From an uncultured Opitutia bacterium (GTDB lineage: Bacteria > Verrucomicrobiota > Verrucomicrobiia > Opitutales > Opitutaceae): a stretch of DNA of 51,569 bases. Made by a program: the position numbers and the translations under genes. The stretch spans positions 1 to 51,569 of the forward strand of contig CAIJZY010000032.1 of assembly GCA_903825285.1 (NCBI GenBank), read 5' to 3'. The stretch's first letter is position 1; every line of letters begins with the position of its first letter. This document shows, piece by piece, positions 8,105 through 16,712 of the stretch. The notes beneath the pieces were generated by a model. It saw only the letters and a program-made list of their open reading frames with translations, had not been told where the DNA came from and made no database searches.

Positions 8105-9808
8105 TCACGCCTTCAGCCGGCCGTGCAGCTCGAGCTTGAGCTCCCGGCAGTCGGCATGGACCTGCAGCTCGAATTTCCGCAGGTTGAAGCTGGGAAAGAG
8201 GCTGGGCGTGAGCACGCCCCACTCGGCCGTCTCCTCGATCGGCCGGGGCTGCTCCAGGGGGATGTCGCCGCTCTGTCCGAGGTGGTTGTGGCGGCAGAGG
8301 TCGCGGGCCAGCGAGACCACGGCGACGAGGTTGCGGTGGGCGGTGGCGTCCGCGGGCTGCTCCACCCAGCGGAGCACGCTGACGTAGGGCTCGGGCAGGT
8401 GATTCCGCTCGGCGAAATAGGCCGCCGCCTCGCGGGCGGTGCAGCCGAAGAACCGCCGCTCGGCCACGGCGAGCGGCACGCCCTGCTCGCGGGCGTGGGC
8501 CAGGGCGGCCTGCAGGCCGTAGGGATGCAGCCGCGCGAGGAGCAGCTTGCCCAGGTCGTGCATCAGCCCGGCGAGGTAGGCCTGCGGCTCCATGCTGTAG
8601 AACTCGAGGTAGTGCGCCGTGAAGCGGGCCATGCGGGCGACGCCCATCTGGAACATCCAGAACTGGGTCCAGCCGAAGTGCGGCGGCTGGTCGAAATGCC
8701 GCTCCTCGACCGTGGCGAGGTGCTCCGCGAGCGCGGCGAGCCGGACCTCGCCCAGGCGGCCCACCGCCAGGCGCGGGTCCTCCAGCGGCGTGGGGTCCAG
8801 CTCCTCGCGGCGCTTGAGCTGCGCCGCGGCGATCAGCAGCTGCGCGGCGAGGCCGGGGTCCCGCTCGCCGAGGTCCATGATCGGGTTGAGGCTCGAGGGG
8901 TGCCCCGAGGCGGCCATCTCGAAGGCCGCGGCCGCCGAGTCGATCACCGGGCAGCCCGGCAGGGCGTCGAGCTCGCGCTGCAGCCGGCTGAAATCCACGA
9001 CCGGGCAGCGCCGCTCCGCCCAGGCCTGCAGCCACAGCCGGCGCTCGTGCTCCTCCTGGCCGGCGAGCTGCTCCTGGTTGGTGAGGAACGGCGCCGGCAG
9101 GATCCGCGGATCGAGGTGGAGCGCGATCAGCCGGGGCGCGAAGGCGAGCCCCTCCAGCCGAGCCTGGAAACCGGCCCAGTCATCTGCCTCGGCGAGCGGC
9201 CGGAGTCCTCCGAGCAGGTCTACCACGCCCCAGGCCCCGGCGGTTTCCGCCGACTCCGACAGTGCGGCCACCTTTTCCCTGATCGTCCCCAGGGCGTGGT
9301 CCTCCGCGGCACGCTCCAAGCCGGGCTTGGCCTCCAGCAGGGCGCGACCCAACGCCTCCAGCATGGCGTGGAGCTGCGCCGGCTCGTAGCCCATGAGCCT
9401 GCAGAAGGAGCGCTCCTCCTCGAAGTGCTGCGCCCGCCAGGGGTTGGCCGCGCTCTTCGCGATCTCGGCGTAGACGGCCGCGTCATGGTAGGGCTTGATC
9501 AGGAAGTTCTGCACGCGCAGCTCGAGCGCCTTGCGCACGGTCTCGCGGTCGCCGTGGTCGGTGTAAACCAGCACGGGCAGCAGCTTGAGGAAGCTGTCGG
9601 CCTTCAGCCGCTCGACCAACGTCAGGCCGGACTCCTGGCCGAGCCGCAGCTCGGTGATGACGAGGTCCACCCGCACGTGCGTGCGGAGGAAGTCCCACGC
9701 CTCCAGCACGGTGCCCACCACCGCCACGCGGTGATGGCCGCGCGCGAGGATGCCTTTGAGGGCGCGCCGCGCCACTTCGCTCTCGTCGACTAAGAGGATG
9801 CAGGCCAT
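8105..9808 (-). CDS. Receiver-like plus HDOD domain signalling protein
   Basis: A 567-residue cytoplasmic protein. Residues 1-120 are a CheY-like receiver fold: acidic pair D8/E9, T83 and K105 are in place. However, the phospho-acceptor position in VDLVITELRL is Glu (E53) instead of Asp. A variable middle region of EAL-like length without a recognisable motif follows. The C-terminal 250 or so residues look like an HDOD domain: MDLGERDPGLAAQLL, then LAGLMHDLGKLLLARLHP, which keeps an HD pair, then AERRFFGCTAREAAAYFAER. HDOD proteins act in signalling, motility and stress without confirmed catalysis. The Glu may mimic a constitutively phosphorylated receiver. It has no cognate kinase nearby. 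Confidence 0.82.
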   Translation of the reverse strand: MACILLVDESEVARRALKGILARGHHRVAVVGTVLEAWDFLRTHVRVDLVITELRLGQESGLTLVERLKADSFLKLLPVLVYTDHGDRETVRKALELRVQNFLIKPYHDAAVYAEIAKSAANPWRAQHFEEERSFCRLMGYEPAQLHAMLEALGRALLEAKPGLERAAEDHALGTIREKVAALSESAETAGAWGVVDLLGGLRPLAEADDWAGFQARLEGLAFAPRLIALHLDPRILPAPFLTNQEQLAGQEEHERRLWLQAWAERRCPVVDFSRLQRELDALPGCPVIDSAAAAFEMAASGHPSSLNPIMDLGERDPGLAAQLLIAAAQLKRREELDPTPLEDPRLAVGRLGEVRLAALAEHLATVEERHFDQPPHFGWTQFWMFQMGVARMARFTAHYLEFYSMEPQAYLAGLMHDLGKLLLARLHPYGLQAALAHAREQGVPLAVAERRFFGCTAREAAAYFAERNHLPEPYVSVLRWVEQPADATAHRNLVAVVSLARDLCRHNHLGQSGDIPLEQPRPIEETAEWGVLTPSLFPSFNLRKFELQVHADCRELKLELHGRLKA

Positions 9809-9988
9809 GTGGGGGAACGCCTCCGGTCATCTGGGGCGGCCGGCTGGGCGTAGTCTCTCCATCGGCCACGTTTCCCGTGGCTGAATCGTTTCTGGTCTCC
9901 GCGTGCCTCGCGCGCCGATTGGCCTCAATGCCGGCGCGCCGGTGACGATGATGTCTCCTTGCGCCGGTCTCCGGCCCGCGCGGCCGGC

Positions 9989-11029
9989 TCAGGCCGGCGG
10001 CTGCTCGTACTGGCCCCAGGTGCGCGCCGCGTCGGTCATCGCCTGGATGTTGGCGGGAGGCACGTCGGCGTTGGCCAGGCAGCCCGGGCAGAGGACAAAC
10101 TTCCAGGTCTTCGCCTTCGCCAGCTCCAGGACCCGGCGGCTTTCCTCAAGCACGCGGATCTTGGTGCCCTGGCTGAGCACGCTGGAGGGATCGAGGTTGC
10201 CCCACACGCAGGCCCGCTGGTTCACGACCTGCAGCGAGCGCTCCAGGTCGTTCCAGTGGTCGAGTTCCAGCACCTCGCAGCCGGTGGCGACCATGTCCTC
10301 GATGATGGCGTTGGTCTCGCCGCAGATGTGAAGGCTGAGGCAGCCCGGTCCGAGCAGCTCGCGGTAGCGGCGCTCGAAGGGCCGGCCGTACAGCCGGTAG
10401 TGCCGGGGCGAGATCAGCGACTGCCCGGCCGCGCTGTCGCCGATGGAGGTGAGGTCCGCGCCAGCCGCAAGCTGCGCCCGCGCGAACCGCGCGCCGGCCT
10501 GGGCGCAGAACTCCAGCGCCGCGCCGAGCTCGTCGGCCGTGCGGTCCACGAGGTCCATCATGAGGTTCTCATGGCCACGCAGCTGGAAGAGCAGCCCGAA
10601 CGGCCCCTGGTCGGCGCGGCCCATGATGGCCTTCTCGCCGCCCACCAGCCGGCGCAGCTCCCGCGTGGTTTCGAGCCAGAGCGGCATGCGCCCGTCGCGC
10701 TCGGGGTCCGGCAGCCGGAGGTTGTGGAAGTCCTCGAGTTCCGCCAGCGCCGGGGCCGCGACCGAGGCCGGCGCGTCTTCCGGGAACACGAGCCTCGCCC
10801 CGAGCGCCTCGGCCAGCGTGCTGGTGTCGAAGTCGAGGATGATGGCGTCGTAGCCGTACTTCTCCGCGGCGTCGGCCATGATCCTCGCCGCCAGGTGCGG
10901 ATCGCGGCGGAAGCGCTCGAGCGTCACACCCGCCTGGCGGGCGCAGAACGTGAAATTGTGCTGCGCGACCGGCACGCGCGGATGCGGCTGGCCCGCGAGG
11001 GCGGCGAGGACGAGATCCCGGGAGTTCAT
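9989..11029 (-). CDS. UroD-superfamily protein, MtaA/MtbA methyltransferase-like
   Basis: A 346-residue cytoplasmic TIM-barrel protein. It begins MNSRDLVLAALAGQPHPRVP, the standard opening of the family. The features favour the corrinoid-methyl transfer branch over haem synthesis: HIC at 234-236, CVWGNLDPSSVL from 274, and FVLCPGC at 311-317. Together these give an H-x-C ... C pattern like the zinc site of MtaA/MtbA. I start at ATG 11027-11029; the longer frame upstream runs through the promoter. It is divergent from the GHL6-type gene. No corrinoid protein lies beside it, so its methyl donor and acceptor, and whether it is a methyltransferase at all, are open. Confidence 0.78.
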   Translation of the reverse strand: MNSRDLVLAALAGQPHPRVPVAQHNFTFCARQAGVTLERFRRDPHLAARIMADAAEKYGYDAIILDFDTSTLAEALGARLVFPEDAPASVAAPALAELEDFHNLRLPDPERDGRMPLWLETTRELRRLVGGEKAIMGRADQGPFGLLFQLRGHENLMMDLVDRTADELGAALEFCAQAGARFARAQLAAGADLTSIGDSAAGQSLISPRHYRLYGRPFERRYRELLGPGCLSLHICGETNAIIEDMVATGCEVLELDHWNDLERSLQVVNQRACVWGNLDPSSVLSQGTKIRVLEESRRVLELAKAKTWKFVLCPGCLANADVPPANIQAMTDAARTWGQYEQPPA

Positions 11030-11069
11030 GTGGGGGGCGGGCGCCGCCGACAGCGACACCCGGGAATAG

Positions 11070-11098
11070 TTTTTAGGCCGTGACGTCACGGTGTTCAA
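11070..11098 (-). promoter_or_regulatory. Sigma-70-like promoter with palindromic operator in the spacer
   Basis: On the minus strand TTGAAC (11093-11098) and TAAAAA (11070-11075) are separated by exactly 17 bases, upstream of the UroD-like gene at 11029. Bases 11078-11091 inside that spacer form a perfect 14-base palindrome, CCGTGACGTCACGG. A protein bound there would block or remodel this promoter and lies about 170 bases before the divergent GHL6 gene. The palindrome is seen directly; promoter function is inferred. Confidence 0.55.
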
Positions 11099-11260
11099 CG
11101 CGGAATACCACGGCGCACAACATCGGCTTGTGTCCCGCGGCCCGCTCGGGCACTGGGAAGGTCTTCGCGCGCTGCGCCGCGGGGAGCTCCGGCTTGGGAT
11201 GGTGAAGGTGCGCCGCCCCGTCTGTTCCACCCCGCCTGCCCCGGTTCAGTCCCCCGCCCC

Positions 11261-13384
11261 ATGGCCACCTCCTCCCGGCGTCCCGCCGCCCGCCCCACCG
11301 CCACCCGTTCCGGCCTCCTCGGCTCCCGCTGGTACGAGCGCGCATGGCGGCGCTCCACGATCGACATGCACATTCCCGACTGGGACCCAAAGTTCTTCTC
11401 GGAATTCGACGTGGAGCAGTACGTGGACGTCTACACGCGCTCGCGGGCGCAGTCCGTCCTCTGCATGGCCCAGTCCCACACCGGGCTCTTCAACTACCCG
11501 ACCCAAGTCGGCGTCCAGCACCGCAACCTCGGCGGCCGCGACATCGTGGCGGAGATGATCCGGCTCAGCCACGAACGCGGCATGGCGTTCGAGGTCTACG
11601 TGAGCCTGATCTTCGACCGCTGGGCCTACGACGCGCATCCCGAGTGGCGGGGCCAGGATTCCCGGGGCTGCACCGGCTTCGAGTTTGGGCCGCACACGCG
11701 CTACGGCCTGCTCTGCCCGAACTCGCCCTACCGCGAGTACGTGCGGGCGTGGATCCGCGAACTGTGCGAGCGGTACGAGTTCGAGGGCATGTTCTTCGAC
11801 ATGACCTACTGGCCGGGGGTCTGCTACTGCGCGCACTGCGAACGGCGCTGGGCGGCCGAGGTCGGCGGCGGGCCGCTGCCGCGCACGGTGGACTGGACCG
11901 ACCCACGCTGGGTGCGCTTCCAGCGCAAGCGCGAGGAGTGGCTCGGCGAGTTCGCCGCGCTCGCCACCGGCACGGTGAAAAAATACCGGCCCTCCGCCTC
12001 GGTCGAGCACCAGTCGTCCACCTTTCCCTCGTCCTGGCAGAAGGGCGCCTCCCACTCGCTGGCGCCGCAGAATGACTTCCTCATGGGCGACTTCTACGGC
12101 GGGCCGCTGCAGGGCTCCTTCGCCCGCAAGCTCCTCGGCGAGCTCTCGGGCGCCCGACCCTTCGTGTTCGCCACGAGCTATTCGCCCGACCTCTTCGACC
12201 ACACCGGCCACAAGCCCGACGCGCTGCTCGAGGCCAAGGCCTGTGCCGCGATCGCCGACCATAGCGCCTTCCTCTTCATCGACGCGATCAACCCGGTCGG
12301 CACGGTGAACCCGCGGCCGCACGACACCATCGGCCGGATCCACGACCGGCTCGCCCCGTACTACGGCGAGCTCGGCGGCGAGCGCGTGGCCGACATCGCG
12401 CTGTACTACTCGCTCGATTCGAAGTTCGACCTGCGGGACAACGGCCGCTCGGTGGACGACGTGGGGCTTTCCGACACGCACACGGCCTCGGCCATGAACG
12501 TGGCCACGCGGCTGATCACCGCCCACCTGCCCTTCACCATCATCACCGCGCGCCAGCTGCAGGACCTGTCGCGCTTCAAGGTGCTGATCCTGCCCCAGGT
12601 CCACCATCTCTCGCCGCGCGAGGCCGCGGCCATCCGCGCCTTTGTGCGCCGCGGCGGCGCCCTGTATGCGAGTGGCGCCACCTCCCTGGTCACGACCGAG
12701 GGCCGGCGCCTCGCCGACTTCCAGCTCGCCGACGTCTTCGGCGTCTCGCTGGTCCGCGCCGATTGGAGCGCCTGCGAGCACTACCTCACCCCCACGGTCG
12801 CCGGGGCCGCGGCGTTCGCCGATTGGACGACCGAGCTCCCACCGCTCTCCCGCAGCAGCGTCTGCGAGGTCCGGGCCCGGCGCGGCACGGCGGTGCTCGC
12901 GACCACGACCCTGCCCTGGCCCAAGCCCGATCCCTCCAGTTTCTCCTCGATCCACAGCAACCCGCCGTGGGTGCGCACCGCCCAGCCGGAGATTGTGCGC
13001 CACCGGTTCGGGGCCGGCCAGGCGATCTACGCCGCGAGCATGCTCGAGGACGTGGAGAACCTGAGGGACGTGTTCCTCCGCCTGATCCGGAGCCTGGCGC
13101 CCAACCGCGCCTTCGAGGCGGATGCACCCGCGACGGTGGAAGTGACGCTCTTCGTGCAGCCGGACCGCCGCCGCCACGTGCTGGGTCTGCTCAGCTTCCA
13201 GCACGACCTGCCGAACCTGCCCGTCGACGGCATCGAGGTCCGCGTGCGCCTCGGCCGCGCCGTGCGGCGTGTGCGCCAGCTGGCCACCGATAAGGTGATC
13301 CCGCACCGCGTCCAGCGCGGTGTGCTCACGTTCAAGGCGCCGCGGCTGCACACGCTTGCGATGTTCGCGCTCGAACACCGCTGA
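11261..13384 (+). CDS. Putative glycoside hydrolase, GHL6-like barrel with trimerisation-type domain
   Basis: A 707-residue protein. Residues 25-100 (RWYERAWRRSTIDMHIPDWD, then SVLCMAQSHTGL, YPTQVG) match the hypothetical glycosyl hydrolase 6 family, a TIM barrel. Residues 120-330 continue the barrel, with GMFFDMTYWPGVCYCAHC and FLFIDAINPVGTVNPR. About residues 385-540 (VADIALYYSL ... FKVLILPQVHHLS ... VRRGGALYASG) resemble the glutamine-amidotransferase-like trimerisation domain of family 42 beta-galactosidases. A beta-sandwich-like end follows. No signal peptide is seen, so it probably acts inside the cell on imported oligosaccharides. Substrate is unknown. The start keeps the conserved W-Y-x-x-A-x-R-R region. 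Confidence 0.78.
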   Translation: MATSSRRPAARPTATRSGLLGSRWYERAWRRSTIDMHIPDWDPKFFSEFDVEQYVDVYTRSRAQSVLCMAQSHTGLFNYPTQVGVQHRNLGGRDIVAEMIRLSHERGMAFEVYVSLIFDRWAYDAHPEWRGQDSRGCTGFEFGPHTRYGLLCPNSPYREYVRAWIRELCERYEFEGMFFDMTYWPGVCYCAHCERRWAAEVGGGPLPRTVDWTDPRWVRFQRKREEWLGEFAALATGTVKKYRPSASVEHQSSTFPSSWQKGASHSLAPQNDFLMGDFYGGPLQGSFARKLLGELSGARPFVFATSYSPDLFDHTGHKPDALLEAKACAAIADHSAFLFIDAINPVGTVNPRPHDTIGRIHDRLAPYYGELGGERVADIALYYSLDSKFDLRDNGRSVDDVGLSDTHTASAMNVATRLITAHLPFTIITARQLQDLSRFKVLILPQVHHLSPREAAAIRAFVRRGGALYASGATSLVTTEGRRLADFQLADVFGVSLVRADWSACEHYLTPTVAGAAAFADWTTELPPLSRSSVCEVRARRGTAVLATTTLPWPKPDPSSFSSIHSNPPWVRTAQPEIVRHRFGAGQAIYAASMLEDVENLRDVFLRLIRSLAPNRAFEADAPATVEVTLFVQPDRRRHVLGLLSFQHDLPNLPVDGIEVRVRLGRAVRRVRQLATDKVIPHRVQRGVLTFKAPRLHTLAMFALEHR

Positions 13385-13441
13385 TCGCGTCCTGAAACCC
13401 CGCTGGCAATTGGGCGTCTCTACCTCAACCCCACTCGTCCC

Positions 13442-14026
13442 ATGAAAAGACTGCTGTTTCTCGTCGCCCTGGCGACCGCCGTCACTGGCGCCGCCGCGGA
13501 TCTGCCGACGGCGATCACGCTGTCCAACGGCTTCGTCATGAAGGACTGCACCATCGTGCGGTGGGACACGGACACGATCCTCGTCAAGTATGTCGGCGGC
13601 ACCGTGCCGGTCCGCCTCGACAACATCGACCCGGAGCAGCGCGCGGTGATCATCGCGCACCAGGCCGCCGCCCTGAAGCATCAGCGCGAGACCGACAAGA
13701 AGGAGACCCGCACCCTGGCCAAGGAGGCGCACACGGAGGAGGTTCACGAACGGCGCGCGGCCGAGCGGCAGGCGGAAGCGGTGCACAAGGCCGCGGCGAT
13801 CCAGGAGGGGCTCGAGCAGCATCACCTCGTCGTCGGCATGACCATGGAGCAGGTCCACATGATCTTCGGGACGCCCTCGCGGGCGACTTCATACACGAGC
13901 ACACACCTCGAGGACGCGTGGATCTACGACGGCCGCGGCAAGGACGCGCGCGGCGTGCCGTGCAACCTCCAGGTCCGATTCAAGAACGGGGTCGTGACCG
14001 GCTGGGGAAACATTTTCCACCAGTAG
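13442..14026 (+). CDS. Exported protein with BamE/SmpA-like C-terminus
   Basis: A 194-residue protein with a clear signal peptide (MKRLLFLVALATAVTGAAA). An N-terminal segment (about 20-70) resembles a small beta-barrel-like fold (TLSNGFVMKDCTIVRWDTDTI). A charged coiled region follows at 75-125 (KKETRTLAKEAHTEEV). A C-terminal module (about 128-194), LVVGMTMEQVHMIFGTPS with a later NLQVRFKNGVVTGW, has the SmpA/OmlA/BamE pattern of a G-M-T-xx-xV-xxxFG-P helix then beta-strands. Function is not known; periplasmic. Confidence 0.7.
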   Translation: MKRLLFLVALATAVTGAAADLPTAITLSNGFVMKDCTIVRWDTDTILVKYVGGTVPVRLDNIDPEQRAVIIAHQAAALKHQRETDKKETRTLAKEAHTEEVHERRAAERQAEAVHKAAAIQEGLEQHHLVVGMTMEQVHMIFGTPSRATSYTSTHLEDAWIYDGRGKDARGVPCNLQVRFKNGVVTGWGNIFHQ

Positions 14027-14038
14027 ACTTTCGCCTCG

Positions 14039-14524
14039 TCACGGCCGTCCTGATCGCGGCCCAGGGTGCAGTTTGAATCCCTGGACCTGCGGGGTCATGA
14101 GCAGCTCAATGATCAGTTTCGCGATTTTTGGATCGATCACGTAATCCCCCGAATAATGCGCGCCGCTGAAGCGGAGCTTTGTGCCGTGCGGGACCTCCAT
14201 GGTAGCGAGCGGGCCGTCCTTGTTGAGGAACGTGACCTGGGGGTAGTTTTCGCAGAGGCAGACTTTGTCCGGCACGCCGTCCACGGAGGCCATCATTCCC
14301 TTGAGCAGACTGATCCACTCCGGGTCCGTGACGAGCGTCGTGGAGCCATCGAGATATTTGACGGCCACTCCTGTCGCGCGATCCAAGTCCCGCTCGATGC
14401 TACGGTAGTCGGTCGTCGGCCAACCGGCGGCTTTGGGCTGGCGCATCTCCGAGGCACGCGCTGGAGCCGCCAGGGAAGTCGCCACCACCAGGAATACGAG
14501 GCTGAAAGTCGGACGTTGCCACAT
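14039..14524 (-). CDS. Exported hypothetical protein
   Basis: A 161-residue protein starting at ATG 14522-14524 with a signal peptide (FSLVFLVVATSLAAPARA). The upstream in-frame extension overlaps the preceding gene and was discarded. The mature part carries VCLCENYPQVTFL and DGPLATMEVPHGTKLRFSG, which read like beta-strands of a small globular domain. I do not recognise the family. It starts 19 bases after the toroid-protein gene stops and is probably co-transcribed with it. Confidence 0.6.
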   Translation of the reverse strand: MWQRPTFSLVFLVVATSLAAPARASEMRQPKAAGWPTTDYRSIERDLDRATGVAVKYLDGSTTLVTDPEWISLLKGMMASVDGVPDKVCLCENYPQVTFLNKDGPLATMEVPHGTKLRFSGAHYSGDYVIDPKIAKLIIELLMTPQVQGFKLHPGPRSGRP

Positions 14525-14543
14525 GGCGGATGGATGGGCGCTG

Positions 14544-16073
14544 TCAGTGGCGGGGCTCGCCCTGCGGCACGCTTGTCCCGAGCACGAATTTGGTTGCGGC
14601 GCGGTAGCAGACGTCAATGGCGCCGGCGACGGGCGTGACCTCAATGGAGGCGGCGTCCGTCTCGACGCGCACCGTCAGCCCGGCCAGGTCCCAGCGGTCG
14701 CGCGTGATGGCCGCCGGTGTGAGGCCGGGCGCGGACAGTCGGAACGTCGAGTCGCCAATGGCCTTCACGGTCAGGCTGTCCTTCGCCGCGCGGGCGTCGA
14801 CGCGCGGGCAGTCGTGCAGGTCGATCCAGCCGATCCCGCCGTCGGGCGTCCGCCAGTGGATCGTTGCCGGATGGAAGATCGTGCGCGACGCCGGGCCGGC
14901 CCCGCGCGAGAGCGACGTGGCTTCGCCGCCGATCATGACCTGCGTCCCGAGCCAGGCGGTCGCGACCCGCTGGCTGCTGATGGTGCGGGAGACCGTGCGT
15001 TCGCCCTGGAAATGCTGAAAATGCGCCATTGCGTCGGCCGGGATTTGCACGCCGAGGCCGATTACCAGCGGGGCAAACATCAGGTCGGTGTCGTGCTCCG
15101 ATGGCTGGCGCAGGTCGGGCAGCGGCGCCACGCCGGCGTCGAGCACCATCCGCAGCAGCACCCCGGTGCCCGTCACGTAGCGGCACATGTCCATGCCATA
15201 CGCGCGGTCGTAGGGTCCGGCCATGTTCCGCAGGCCCGCATGGTAAAACGCCGCGATGTCGCGCCACAGCGCGCCCTCCAGGTCCGCGCCAAGCCGGCGC
15301 ATGACGTCCGTCGGACCGTGCCTTCGCCACAGCGCCAGGCCATAGAGGTCGACGCCGTAATAGGTCGGGGAATTGTATTCCTCAAAGGTGCCGTGCTCCT
15401 GGAATCCGGCGTGCACCGCCTGCGCCCACGCCTCGCCCTTCGCCACCCAGTCGGGCCGGTGCAGCCGCTCGCCGGCAAAGGTCCACAGGAACGCATGCAT
15501 CACCGCGATGTTGGTGTACGCGGGCGTCAGCCGCGCCTCGTGCAGCTCGCCCTCGACCGCGCGGCGCAGGGCGTCGTCGATGCGCGCCTCCAGGCTAGGC
15601 GGCAGGCGATCGCCAAAATCGATCAGGCAGAGCGCCAGCGCCGTGCCGATGAACTGCCGCCAGTTCGGATCGTAATTCTCCCAGCGGTGCGAGAACTGGG
15701 TCGGCGCCGGTTCCTCCGGCGTGCGGAAAAAGGTCCCGTCCCACGGCTGGCCCGGATCGCGGATCTGCTGACCGAGGATCACGTCCACCGCGCGGAGCGC
15801 CCGGGCGCGGTCGCCGGGCTGGTCCCGCAGGAGCAGGCCGTAGGCGTAGGCCGCCGTGCCGCGCACGTCGTGCTGTCGCTCGGGACCTGCGGCGGATCCC
15901 CACATCAGGCCCGCGCGCTCATCCCACCGGCCGTCGGCGTAGGTCATCGCGGCCGTCAGGAGCTCGGCCGCCCGGTGATCCACCTCCGGTGGCCGGGCGG
16001 GCGCCGGGATGCCGGCGCCCATGGCCAGCAGAAGAAGGACAAGCGATCGGGGTAGTCGCGATGAGAGTCGCAC
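14544..16073 (-). CDS. Exported (alpha/alpha)-toroid protein, possible polysaccharide-active enzyme
   Basis: A 509-residue protein. I start it at GTG 16071-16073, which opens on a signal peptide (RLPRSLVLLLLAMGAGIPAPA). The frame runs further upstream into a GC-rich spacer. The first 330 or so residues are helical with NWRQFIGTALALCLIDFG, TFEEYNSPTYYGVDLYGLAL and GPYDRAYGMDMCRYV. Such clustered Asn, Tyr, His and Arg motifs occur in lyases and hydrolases with an (alpha/alpha) toroid. The last third is beta-rich (TIHWRTPDGGIGWIDLHDCP). The layout resembles heparinase-type polysaccharide lyases, but no named family was recognised; function is inference. Confidence 0.6.
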   Translation of the reverse strand: MRLSSRLPRSLVLLLLAMGAGIPAPARPPEVDHRAAELLTAAMTYADGRWDERAGLMWGSAAGPERQHDVRGTAAYAYGLLLRDQPGDRARALRAVDVILGQQIRDPGQPWDGTFFRTPEEPAPTQFSHRWENYDPNWRQFIGTALALCLIDFGDRLPPSLEARIDDALRRAVEGELHEARLTPAYTNIAVMHAFLWTFAGERLHRPDWVAKGEAWAQAVHAGFQEHGTFEEYNSPTYYGVDLYGLALWRRHGPTDVMRRLGADLEGALWRDIAAFYHAGLRNMAGPYDRAYGMDMCRYVTGTGVLLRMVLDAGVAPLPDLRQPSEHDTDLMFAPLVIGLGVQIPADAMAHFQHFQGERTVSRTISSQRVATAWLGTQVMIGGEATSLSRGAGPASRTIFHPATIHWRTPDGGIGWIDLHDCPRVDARAAKDSLTVKAIGDSTFRLSAPGLTPAAITRDRWDLAGLTVRVETDAASIEVTPVAGAIDVCYRAATKFVLGTSVPQGEPRH

Positions 16074-16147
16074 GGGGTGTCGCCGACCACGTTGCGCCTC
16101 AGCCCCGCCGCCGCGAGCCCGGATTTTTTCGGGACCCGGGCCGCGGC

Positions 16148-16675
16148 TCAGTTCGCGCCGGCTGGCGCCGGGGCGTCGCGGAGCATCGCGCCAAGGTCGA
16201 GCGGCTCGGTGCCCATCGCGAGGCGGCCGTCCGGCGTGCGCGGCCACTGCGACTCGGGCCGGTCGCGATAGAGCTCAACGCCATTGCCGTCGGGATCGTG
16301 CAGGTAGATCGCCTCGCTGACCCCGTGGTCGGCCGCCCCCTCGAGTGTCAGCCCCGCCTGCAGCACGCGCCGCACGGCATCCGCCAGCTCGGCCCGGCCC
16401 GGGTACAGGAACGCTACGTGGTACAGTCCCGTCGTGCCGGGCGCCGGCGGACGTCCGCCGGCGCTTTCCCAGGTGTTGAGCCCCAGGTGGTGGTGGTACC
16501 CGCCGGCGGAGAGAAAGGCCGCCTGCGTCCCAAAGCGCTGCATCAGGGTGAACCCGAGCACGTCGCGGTAAAAGCCCAGCGAGCGCTCGAGGTCCGCCAC
16601 CTTCAGATGCACGTGGCCGATGCGGACCTTGGAGTCGGAGGGCAGCGGCAGAGCCGGCGGGAGAGTTGAAGCCAT
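16148..16675 (-). CDS. VOC-family (glyoxalase/extradiol dioxygenase) protein, CatE-like
   Basis: A 175-residue cytoplasmic protein. Opening motif IGHVHLKVADLERSLGFYRDVLGF, then GYHHHLGLNTW, LYHVAFLYP and IYLHDPDGNGVELY give the beta-alpha-beta-beta-beta VOC modules and the His/His/Glu metal set of catechol-2,3-dioxygenase-like proteins. ATG 16673-16675 is chosen; an ATG nine codons upstream is possible. It lies 37 bases behind the DoxX gene, in a run with pirin, consistent with handling of quinones or electrophiles. Confidence 0.82.
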   Translation of the reverse strand: MASTLPPALPLPSDSKVRIGHVHLKVADLERSLGFYRDVLGFTLMQRFGTQAAFLSAGGYHHHLGLNTWESAGGRPPAPGTTGLYHVAFLYPGRAELADAVRRVLQAGLTLEGAADHGVSEAIYLHDPDGNGVELYRDRPESQWPRTPDGRLAMGTEPLDLGAMLRDAPAPAGAN

Positions 16676-16712
16676 GGTGGAGGATTTGCGGGGACGACGC
16701 ATTGGCAATCGC

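Noticed and set aside
7968-9035. Upstream extension of the TolC-like frame (804 codons in all)
   Set aside because: The extension runs through the promoter, the LysR operator and the HDOD gene; the signal peptide fixes the start at 7967.
9865-9881. GCCACG/CGTGGC inverted repeat upstream of the receiver-HDOD gene
   Set aside because: Short GC-rich dyad with no T-tract or relation to a start; could easily be chance.
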